From an uncultured Muribaculaceae bacterium (GTDB lineage: Bacteria > Bacteroidota > Bacteroidia > Bacteroidales > Muribaculaceae), in the NCBI GenBank assembly GCA_934663645.1, contig CAKUKR010000074.1, forward strand, positions 1 through 12,707: a stretch of DNA of 12,707 nt, written 5' to 3'. The notes beneath the pieces were generated by a model. It was not told where the DNA came from and searched no databases. It saw only the letters and a list, made by a program, of their open reading frames with translations. A program made the position numbers and the translations under genes. The first letter of the stretch is position 1. Every line of letters starts with the position of its first letter. Shown here one piece after another: positions 1 through 6,690 of the stretch.

Positions 1-8
1 ACGCGGCT

Positions 9-1973
9 TCAGGGCTTCGGACGGTCGAGAAACTGAACTGCCCCGATATCGTCCATGTCTGTCACCTCAACACCTGCGAGTTTCGCCTCATGCAGCAACT
101 CGTCGCGGCGGTGATTCCACAGCGACGTATGCAGCACTATCTGCCGTGGCCGGTAAGACTGCCTAAGTTCCTCAAGGTTCGCACGCGAGCCGTCCGCTAT
201 GACGAGTATGTCACAACCGCGCTGCAGATGCGGATGCCGTGCATCATCAGCTCCAGCAATGCGTATATCCTTGCCGCATATTCTCATAGCCGCCTCAGCC
301 CCGATGCGGCTTTCACATACCGTTTCCAGCCCATCGCTGTATGAAGCGATGACTACCGAGGAGCGGCTGTCGCGGATTATGAACCCGTCAGCAGGTTTGT
401 CGCCGGGAAACAGCCACACCGTAGCCACAGAACACGCCAAAACGCAGCCGGCTGCCGCGCCGCACCACTTGCGCCGTGCGTTGACGGAATAAGCCAACAG
501 GGCAAGCCCGGCAAGCCACAACACCGGCGTTATCCACCCCACCCACAGCTGCACCACCGTGCCGGCAGTGACATGGCGGCATCCCTCTATGAGCCAGCCG
601 TAGCCAGTGTCAAGCACCGCCGTTGTCCACTCCATGCCAACGCCAAATGAATACATCAGCAGATGCAGCAGAGCCACCACCAAATACAGCGGCAACAGCG
701 GCAACACTACAAAGTTGACTGGCAAGAACACTGTGGAGAAGGAATGGAAATAGTATGCCAGCAACGCCCACGAGCCGAACACCGCAAGCACTGACGAGAC
801 AAGCGTCGAGACCACTGTCCGCACGACAGGACGCATCAGCACCTTCGATTTAGTGGCGTATGAGCCGAACGCGACGAGCGAGCCGACACAGATGAAACTC
901 AACTGCATACCCGGGTCAAACAACGCCCTCGGCTGGAAAAGCATTATCAGCAACGCCGCGAAACACAGGGCGTTGAATGACGTATGCCGCCGGTCAAGTA
1001 TATAGCCGCCGAGGACTACAGTTATCATGACTGCAGCACGCACAGCCGACAGATGCATGCCGCTGAGGCATACATAGAGCCATATCATCACTATCACCAA
1101 GCCAAAGCGGAATTTACGCGCTCCAACAAGCACAAGCGGCGCGGTCAGCAGGTATATCAGCGCGGAGATAATGCCTATATGAAGACCGCTTACAGCGAGT
1201 ATATGCGATATGCCGGCATCCGAAAACACCTCCTTGTCCTCGGGCGAAAGGGTGTCGTCGTCACCAAGAAGCAGTGTCTCGAGAAACGCCGCTGTAGGCT
1301 TGCCGATGCCGCTCTTTTCCAGCACAATTTCGGCATCCGTACGCAGCTGCTCGCAGCGGGCGAAGAAGTCCGTGCACGGCTCGACCATCGCAAACTCACC
1401 TTCGTCCACACGCTGCTGCCACAATATGCCCCGACGTGCGAGGTATGATACATAACCGGCGTTCTGGTAATTCGGATTGTCCTTGATGCGTTTCAGACCA
1501 TTGACGAAACGCACCCGCGAATGAGGCGCAAAAATGCCGTCGCTGCTCGTCAGCAACACGCGGATATTGCGCAGCGGCATATCGCCCGAGCCGTCCGGTT
1601 CGACCATCCCCTCAAGCCGCACCACCATGCGGTCGCCGTATGCCATAGTCCTCACCTCCTCCACCTCGCCATATACATAATACGGCAAGTCGTCATACTC
1701 GAAATCCACATTATCAGGCTTGCTGAAATCATCAATGAGCATGCCGAGGGCTGCAAACGCGCTCGCAACGAGCAGATATTTCAACGGCTGAAAGCGTGCA
1801 AGCATCGACGGACGGCGACGGCACAACAGGTATGCGACTGCGAGCAAGGCACACAGAACCGCCGGCACTGAAACCCATATCATGCCGACACCGAGAACTG
1901 CACTCACAGCCACACCGACAGCCAACGCGGCCGCCGGCAGCATGCACGGGTATTTGTCAAACAGCCGCCTCAT
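9..1973 (-). CDS. comEC: ComEC/Rec2-family DNA uptake channel protein
   Basis: Polytopic inner-membrane protein of the ComEC/Rec2 family, which in competent bacteria forms the channel that carries single-stranded DNA into the cytoplasm. The 654 residues show N-terminal membrane segments (about 10-50 and 64-80), then a soluble DUF4131-like region (about 95-200) with a typical NPNYQN..YL..RGI stretch near 167-183. The Competence core (about 225-500) carries the family signature HILAVSGLHIG at 257-267, GMHLSAVRAAVM near 305-316 and D..MQLSF near 353-360. After the last membrane segments (to about 522) a soluble tail of about 130 residues remains. It resembles the end of a metallo-beta-lactamase-like domain, but I see no HxHxDH zinc motif. 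The ATG overlaps the aroE stop codon as ATGA, so the two genes are probably translationally coupled. The stop codon lies at the window edge. Family assignment is firm; competence in this organism is not shown. Confidence 0.95.
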   Translation of the reverse strand: MRRLFDKYPCMLPAAALAVGVAVSAVLGVGMIWVSVPAVLCALLAVAYLLCRRRPSMLARFQPLKYLLVASAFAALGMLIDDFSKPDNVDFEYDDLPYYVYGEVEEVRTMAYGDRMVVRLEGMVEPDGSGDMPLRNIRVLLTSSDGIFAPHSRVRFVNGLKRIKDNPNYQNAGYVSYLARRGILWQQRVDEGEFAMVEPCTDFFARCEQLRTDAEIVLEKSGIGKPTAAFLETLLLGDDDTLSPEDKEVFSDAGISHILAVSGLHIGIISALIYLLTAPLVLVGARKFRFGLVIVMIWLYVCLSGMHLSAVRAAVMITVVLGGYILDRRHTSFNALCFAALLIMLFQPRALFDPGMQLSFICVGSLVAFGSYATKSKVLMRPVVRTVVSTLVSSVLAVFGSWALLAYYFHSFSTVFLPVNFVVLPLLPLYLVVALLHLLMYSFGVGMEWTTAVLDTGYGWLIEGCRHVTAGTVVQLWVGWITPVLWLAGLALLAYSVNARRKWCGAAAGCVLACSVATVWLFPGDKPADGFIIRDSRSSVVIASYSDGLETVCESRIGAEAAMRICGKDIRIAGADDARHPHLQRGCDILVIADGSRANLEELRQSYRPRQIVLHTSLWNHRRDELLHEAKLAGVEVTDMDDIGAVQFLDRPKP

Positions 1974-2761
1974 CTGTCATGACGGTACATTTCACCCCAA
2001 AATCGCCAAGATGCTTCAGCCTGCCCGAGCAACATCGGCAAACCATTACACACCCTTGCACCTCGCGCAGCGCACTCGCGCATAAACAAAGTTTCTGCAG
2101 GGTTATAGACCAAATCGATGCAAGTGTGCCTCCACGAAATCAGTGAATAATCAAGCGGCGGCTTTTCACCGGAATGACTGCCCATTCCGAGCGGCGTAGC
2201 ATCAATAATGAAATCCGTATTGCTCATCAGATTATCGTCAATATCAGAATATGACAAGACAGCATCAGACTGCGGATTTCTTGATACTAATCTGTAATCC
2301 ACCTTCAACTGCAACAAAGCAGCTGCTACAGCTCTGGCAGCACCGCCAGAACCAAATATCAACGCTCTCGGAAGGGTGCAATTTTCAAGGTATGGAGTGA
2401 CTAAAATGCGGAATCCTTCAATGTCAGTATTGTGTCCGAATACGGTCACACCCTTGAGTATTGAACTATGATTTGATGATGCAGAATTACGACGGATATA
2501 CAGAGTATTTACCGCATCTACTGCTTCAGCATCAGGGGACAAAACATCAACATATTTTATTACCTGCTGTTTGAACGGACTTGTAACATTCAAGCCAATC
2601 AAATCAGGACTGTCACTTATCAAATTAACCAGTTCGTCAATATCGTTAAGTTGATATGTATCATAACTTGCATCAATACTGTTTTCTGCAAACTTATTAT
2701 TGAAATAGTTTGCTGAAAAAGAATGACCAACTGGGTTTCCTATTAATCCATATTTATCCAT
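1970..2761 (-). CDS. aroE: shikimate dehydrogenase (NADP+)
   Basis: Reduces 3-dehydroshikimate to shikimate with NADPH in the cytoplasm, the fourth step of chorismate and aromatic amino acid synthesis. At 263 residues it has normal length. The substrate-binding domain shows GNPVGHSFS (8-16) and NVTSPFK (58-64), with K64 in the position of the catalytic lysine. DAVNT (82-86) and HNTD (110-113) follow, with D113 as the partner aspartate. The nucleotide-binding loop GSGGAAR is at 137-143, then ATPLGM and, near the C-terminus, a GLPMLLGQA block that closes over shikimate. The gene overlaps comEC by four bases. Base composition changes along the gene: about 55% GC near its 3' end (1981-2040) but about 27% near its 5' end (2641-2700). 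No convincing promoter lies just upstream; a lone TAAATTTG at 2881-2874 lacks a -33 partner. Confidence 0.96.
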   Translation of the reverse strand: MDKYGLIGNPVGHSFSANYFNNKFAENSIDASYDTYQLNDIDELVNLISDSPDLIGLNVTSPFKQQVIKYVDVLSPDAEAVDAVNTLYIRRNSASSNHSSILKGVTVFGHNTDIEGFRILVTPYLENCTLPRALIFGSGGAARAVAAALLQLKVDYRLVSRNPQSDAVLSYSDIDDNLMSNTDFIIDATPLGMGSHSGEKPPLDYSLISWRHTCIDLVYNPAETLFMRECAARGARVCNGLPMLLGQAEASWRFWGEMYRHDR

Positions 2762-2835
2762 GCTTTTCTCATTACATCAATAATCAACAATACATACAGA
2801 TGAACTTCGCGCAATATAATCTCGCGTGAGAATAA

Positions 2836-3159
2836 TCACATATTCGAGATACGTAAGCAGTTCACAATATCAACAAATTTAATAGAACTCACTATCACAT
2901 ATTGCTGCACTCGCTGTTCAAATATTAATTGCATACCTAATAACACAGTGATTAAATCAATATATTCAGTGAAAAATGACACTCCTCCGCTCGTAGATGT
3001 GGAAAACATGTCGAATAGTTTTTCTGGCCAATAATGACCGACTTCTATCATGCGGATTATATCACTGATAATCATCATAATAATGACAATACTCGAGCAA
3101 TTAACAGCATCGACAATGAAATGTACGACCAGTACTACACTCGAGTACGCCGATTTCAA
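2836..3159 (-). CDS. possible small membrane protein or relic, unrecognised
   Basis: A 107-codon frame lies between the XRE gene and aroE on the same strand. It has only a TTG start, and no ATG, GTG or TTG lies further upstream before the in-frame stop at 3186-3184. The translation has hydrophobic stretches at about 8-38 and 65-80, then a mixed charged tail. The layout loosely recalls small two-helix membrane proteins, but no family is recognised. A strong reason for doubt is that the minus strand here is rich in T and G, which by itself gives Val, Ile, Leu and Phe. It may be a decayed gene that lost its start, or non-coding DNA. A terminator (3225-3191) separates it from the XRE gene upstream. 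Confidence 0.25.
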   Translation of the reverse strand: MKSAYSSVVLVVHFIVDAVNCSSIVIIMMIISDIIRMIEVGHYWPEKLFDMFSTSTSGGVSFFTEYIDLITVLLGMQLIFEQRVQQYVIVSSIKFVDIVNCLRISNM

Positions 3160-3190
3160 AATCTCGAGCCGGAAAAACGCACCTCAAAGA

Positions 3191-3225
3191 CGAAAAACTT
3201 CAGTCCCTTTTTCCACTAAGGACTG
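3191..3225 (-). terminator. probable intrinsic terminator of the XRE gene
   Basis: Read on the minus strand, an 8-bp stem with one G.T pair (arms 3225-3218 and 3208-3201) and a 9-base loop is followed by AAGTTTTT. It lies about 60 bases after the XRE stop codon and is oriented to end that transcript. The stem core CAGTCC/GGACTG is perfect. Confidence 0.5.
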
Positions 3226-3287
3226 CAAGCGAGGAGAAGTCACATCAATCCAGCTCAATAGAGGCAGCACCTGATTTTGCCCAAATA

Positions 3288-3791
3288 TCATTTGCGAGGA
3301 TAGAACGTCTCAAACGTAGAATCATCGTAATAGACCGTGATATGGCTGATTTTTTTCGCCACAGGCGGCGTTTCCGCTATTTTCAGCCGCAATGCAGTCT
3401 GCTGATCAATGGGTCTAACACCCTGATTTATCGGATAGATACGGCTGCTTGCAGCAGAATTAACCGCCATTTCCTTGGCGTTTTCTACGCTCGCTATATC
3501 CTCGGAGGGCAAATTTCCTTCGCTTGCGTCCAATTCTCTATGCTCAACAACCTCATAGGTATCATTGACCATCATGTCTCCCTCGCCAAAGAGCAGCCAC
3601 ATCACAGACAGCGACGGGTAAGCTGCATGGATTTGCCCGACCAGCTTGTTGCTAATCTTCTTGTTCCTCCCGGAGATGATCTGCGAGAGAGTCGGACGAG
3701 GGATGCCGCAGCTGTCAGCGAACTGAGAGTAGGACAAACCCCGAAACTCGAAAAAGAGTTTTAGACGAGTCGCTATATTGTCTTCTTCCAT
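3288..3791 (-). CDS. XRE-family helix-turn-helix transcriptional regulator
   Basis: Small cytoplasmic DNA-binding protein of 167 residues. An XRE/Cro-CI type helix-turn-helix fills about residues 5-70: the helix around QFADSCGI (23-30) and the recognition helix starting PRPTLSQIISG (31-41). It is followed by the PSLSVMWLLFGEGDMM block (59-74) common to repressor-like proteins of Bacteroidetes. The middle (about 76-140) is polar and probably disordered. The end, KKISHITVYYDDSTFETF (146-163), looks like a short beta-rich tail. The gene stands alone, with its own promoter (3853-3822) and a likely terminator (3225-3191). A 14-bp tandem repeat lies on the promoter, which suggests autoregulation (inference). 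No phage or toxin partner is adjacent, so its targets are unknown. Confidence 0.9.
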   Translation of the reverse strand: MEEDNIATRLKLFFEFRGLSYSQFADSCGIPRPTLSQIISGRNKKISNKLVGQIHAAYPSLSVMWLLFGEGDMMVNDTYEVVEHRELDASEGNLPSEDIASVENAKEMAVNSAASSRIYPINQGVRPIDQQTALRLKIAETPPVAKKISHITVYYDDSTFETFYPRK

Positions 3792-3821
3792 AGAGTGATT
3801 TCGTTGTTATTTTTCGGTCTA

Positions 3822-3853
3822 CAAATGTAATCAATAAAATTCAGAACCGCAAA
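3822..3853 (-). promoter_or_regulatory. Bacteroidetes-type promoter of the XRE gene
   Basis: On the minus strand a -33 TTTG (3853-3850) is separated by 20 bases from a perfect -7 TACATTTG (3829-3822). This fits the primary sigma factor consensus of Bacteroides (TTTG, 19-21 bases, TAnnTTTG). Transcription would start near 3815, about 25 bases before the ATG at 3791. Confidence 0.8.
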
Positions 3854-3864
3854 TTCAGAACCAC
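3837..3864. repeat. 14-bp tandem direct repeat, candidate operator
   Basis: Two adjacent copies, aaattcagaaccgc (3837-3850) and aaattcagaaccac (3851-3864), differ at one base, and a third copy begins (aaat, 3865-3868). The pair covers the -33 element and upstream spacer of the XRE promoter. Binding there would block RNA polymerase, so it is a natural candidate site for the XRE protein itself. That role is inferred from position only. Confidence 0.6.
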
Positions 3865-4337
3865 AAATCGACATATTTGCATTTGCATACCGTCAAACGC
3901 AAACAGCCAGCAATCAATTCCGAATTGAGAAATGCAATCTTAAACCGACCATTTCACATCGACTTTCCAACAACTTGCAGTATAACAGGTTACTCCTTGG
4001 CATTAGGACTAAATCCCCAGATACGCCCATTTCGGGCTTATTTCTTCAAGCTCTCGCCAAGCGCAAACACTAAATACATACTAATCAGCCATTTATAGAC
4101 GTTGTCAACAAACGCTAACGGCAAAAATTGGCAAGAGTAAACCGTTGACGGTTGCGAATTTGGAATATCACACACTGCATTTGCGGTTGCAATCCGTTCC
4201 GAAAATCGTTTCCGTTTGCGGCAAAATTTACAGCACAACATAGTTTGCAAATGCAATGTTTGCAAGTGCATACAAATTGTGTGCGTTGTCAAACAGGTGA
4301 CTATCCCCTACCTTGACACGCGGTAAAATTGACCAAT

Positions 4338-4487
4338 TCAAAATCTCACAACCCGGAAGCCAGATGTCCCAAATTTCTCATCACGCACTCGCACCTCCGC
4401 CCATGCCTCTTCGAGCGAATTTTTTCGAGGCAAAAAATCGCGACAACTCGATTTTTCCGACCAGTCAATCAGGACATTCCAATTCAT
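4338..4487 (-). CDS. short coding-like frame, unrecognised
   Basis: A 49-codon frame runs from an ATG at 4487-4485; the frame stays open upstream to a GTG at 4532. Unlike the surrounding spacer, its translation looks ordinary and soluble: Trp near the start, then LPRKNSLEEAWAEVRVRDEK and a basic, hydrophobic end. It sits in an otherwise gene-free region, with no promoter or neighbour that supports expression. It could be a small protein, the end of a decayed gene, or part of an interspersed element. No family is recognised. Confidence 0.2.
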   Translation of the reverse strand: MNWNVLIDWSEKSSCRDFLPRKNSLEEAWAEVRVRDEKFGTSGFRVVRF

Positions 4488-4594
4488 CGCATTCTCGAAG
4501 CAGTTAATTAGCCGACAATACACAATAAACACCTTTATATCACCACATTACGCCATTACAACCACGAACGGTTAGACTTGACAGAAAATCAAAA

Positions 4595-4732
4595 TCACCC
4601 AAAATCCCGCACATTTGCGGAATAATTCCTCCCCACGATAGTGCTGCGCCACTCTGCGTCCTGATATTTGCTCTTACTGCCCTCCTGAGACAGCACATCG
4701 AAATTGCGTTTATCAACCAGCGGACAAGTCAC
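4595..4732 (-). pseudogene. coding-like fragment, possible gene remnant
   Basis: From a GTG at 4732 an open stretch of 45 codons ends in TGA at 4597-4595; an in-frame TAG at 4744-4742 closes it upstream. The translation contains CPLVDKRNFDV, then SKSKYQDAEWR and VGRNYSANVRDFG, a balanced composition unlike chance translation of the AT-rich surroundings. It is in a different frame from the coding-like stretch at 4338-4487 and about 110 bases upstream of it. The most economical reading is a relic of a longer gene or of a mobile or repeated element. I do not recognise a family. Confidence 0.2.
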
Positions 4733-6503
4733 GCCGTGTCCCTACTTGGCTGTGTCCTAATTTCACACCCTCCAGGAGTGACAAGTACAATTACTTGATT
4801 TACTACAGTCTGCCCACACGCTGTTTCCGCTGCCGATTATGTCGCTTCTGCGATGACAAACAGGTTTCAACACTGAAAGACACCGATACGAGGCGGTTGT
4901 ACAATTTTCTGACGAGTTTTCAGATGCAATTTCCAAAATACAATTATCTCCAGCAACAGCGATTTAAATTTCCAAACTACCAAGTCAACAGCATTTCTCA
5001 CAGCAATTTTTGTTTCCGCCTGCATCTAAGCCGACATTTACGTCAACCAATTCTTGAACGAGAATCGAGTTTTCAAATCCGCTCCGAATTGCCCCTCGGA
5101 AAATCCAGTCTATCGGAGAGAAAAATCCCTTCCAAGCCCCCCCTACCAATAATCACCCTTTATGGCAACAACACCAGTCGGCCCATAACGACACACTATT
5201 GCTCGCAAGTGCAGCCCCCCAGACATTATACCCGACAGAACACGAGCTATACTCACAAGCCGAGCAACCGCAGACAGGGCAGAACCGAGGCTGGCAATGT
5301 ACGGCCACGCCCATGGTGAACTGCCCCCTTTACAGTATCGACATAAAATGGCATAACACATCACACCGCGAATCAATGATGAACCATATTACATATCAAG
5401 AATACTCTGACGTATCACCACATCATGGCGCAACTACTAAATGAACCTCAAACGTTAGCATTATCAATTCAAGCAGTATATCAACCAACTAAGAAATATG
5501 AGCATAGCACGCCAATCATCATTTAATCAACACATCCAACCATATCACCAACTATTCAACACAAATATTAGAACGCCAGCCATTCAAACAATAATCCCAT
5601 GAGAAAAAACTTACCAAGGAATAATCCATATTTGATACCATGGAAACATTCGCTCAAAATGATACATTAACCAACCAGATATCAGCAATCACGCCATTGC
5701 TGTCTCATCCCCAAAGTCAACATCATACACGATGACAATAACATTCAGGTATGAAAAAAACATCTGTCATTCAAAACGCTACATATCAATCAAGGACATG
5801 ACAATAGCCTGCTATACTGGCGGCAATACATACGACGGCAAATCAAAGTGCTGATTTTTGACAAGAGTACATATACCACCGACATAACAACGATTATACA
5901 GTATCCAGCGCAACACAAAACAGCGATATTCATATAATTGAATTATCTATATCAACTCCATATATCACACGCTTCCATAAGAAACAACACAGCTTCCGCC
6001 ATTGAATAATACAAATCTAATCATCCTCCTTGGCAAATACCGCATCAACCCAAAACATCATCTTTTTTCCGCTTCAACACTTACGCATATTTCTACAGCA
6101 ACGACACCACCATTTGTCATTACAATTATGGTCAATATTGAATCAAAAATGAGTTCACTTCAACAAACGACCGCATTTCAACAACGAGCGAACATATACC
6201 GCAAACTCAATATTTCACATTATACCTCACGACAGATATGATATGCATCGACTTCACATTTAAGACGACTTTCAAACGGCAAAAACACTCGTCAATCACA
6301 AAATAATGCATCTACTATTCCGCCTCAAACCAATGGACTCTTCGCGTCTATATCATTGTACATATCAACAATCGAGTTTCACAATTTTGTATGGACAGCG
6401 CGATGAATTGAACAACGACATAAAAGCCAAAATCAACTGCCATACTGAAGGCTTCACAAAGTCCCTGTAAAACCATGCTTCACCTGTAGAAGCGCCCCAT
6501 CTT

Positions 6504-6522
6504 CGGTTGAAAATATCAACCG
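6504..6522. other. short inverted repeat upstream of the ior promoter
   Basis: Perfect 7-bp arms CGGTTGA/TCAACCG are separated by aaata, about 100 bases upstream of the -33 box. No T-tract follows, so it is unlikely to be a terminator. Role unknown. Confidence 0.35.
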
Positions 6523-6560
6523 CAAATCAACTCATATACACCGTGCCAAACCAGCCGGAT

Positions 6561-6580
6561 TGCAACCGTCAAGCGGTGCA
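6561..6580. other. dyad upstream of the ior promoter
   Basis: TGCAACCG, loop tcaag, CGGTGCA: a 7-bp dyad with one bulged A, lying 38 bases upstream of the -33 box. The position would suit an activator or repressor site for the ior operon, but this is inferred from symmetry alone. Confidence 0.3.
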
Positions 6581-6618
6581 GTGCGACTTCCTCCAGAAGC
6601 AGCCACAGCAACTTAGAT

Positions 6619-6649
6619 TTTGCCATGCGAAAAGGATTTACTATCTTTG
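6619..6649 (+). promoter_or_regulatory. Bacteroidetes-type promoter of the ior operon
   Basis: A -33 TTTG (6619-6622), 19-base spacer and perfect -7 TATCTTTG (6642-6649) match the Bacteroides primary sigma consensus. The start of transcription would fall near 6656, giving a leader of about 35 bases before the iorA ATG. That is too short for a riboswitch. No Shine-Dalgarno sequence precedes the ATG, as is usual in this phylum. Confidence 0.85.
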
Positions 6650-6690
6650 CACCAAATACCTACTACAAATAACTGAAAATCTAATTACGG

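Larger units (their letters stand above)
3869..6603. other. long gene-free, AT-rich, G-poor spacer
   Basis: About 2.7 kb between divergent transcription units with no convincing gene on either strand. The plus strand is A- and C-rich and very poor in G. In three counted 60-base rows (5521-5580, 6001-6060, 6061-6120) there are 54 C and 12 G. This scarcity of G removes TAG and TGA and explains the long but unconvincing plus-strand frame at 4795-5319, rich in Ser, Arg, Pro, Gln and Tyr. The left part (3875-4285) has many TTTGCA/TTTGCR-like words. Two short minus-strand stretches (4338-4487 and 4595-4732) are protein-like and are listed separately. From 4760 to 6500 I see only small dyads. No tRNA, rRNA, tmRNA or RNase P motif was recognised. 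Confidence 0.7.

Noticed and set aside
529..540. DnaA-box-like ttatccacc
   Set aside because: Single, one mismatch, and inside comEC coding sequence; no cluster that would suggest an origin.
2803..2830. CGCG-flanked near-palindrome upstream of aroE as a dif or recombination site
   Set aside because: The arms are imperfect and the sequence does not match the known dif pattern.
2874..2881. TAAATTTG on the minus strand as an aroE promoter
   Set aside because: Matches the -7 consensus but has no TTTG or TTG 19-21 bases upstream, and such an 8-mer is expected by chance in AT-rich DNA.
4038..4292. 84-codon minus-strand frame
   Set aside because: Made largely of the repeated TTTGCA-like words; translation shows no domain and no promoter is evident.
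4795..5319. 174-codon open frame on the plus strand starting with TTG
   Set aside because: Translation is rich in Ser, Arg, Pro, Gln and Tyr with no domain. The strand is G-poor, which removes TAG and TGA and so creates long frames by chance.
5143..5376. 77-codon minus-strand frame with a hydrophobic stretch
   Set aside because: No promoter, no recognisable family, and the T/G-rich strand naturally encodes hydrophobic residues.
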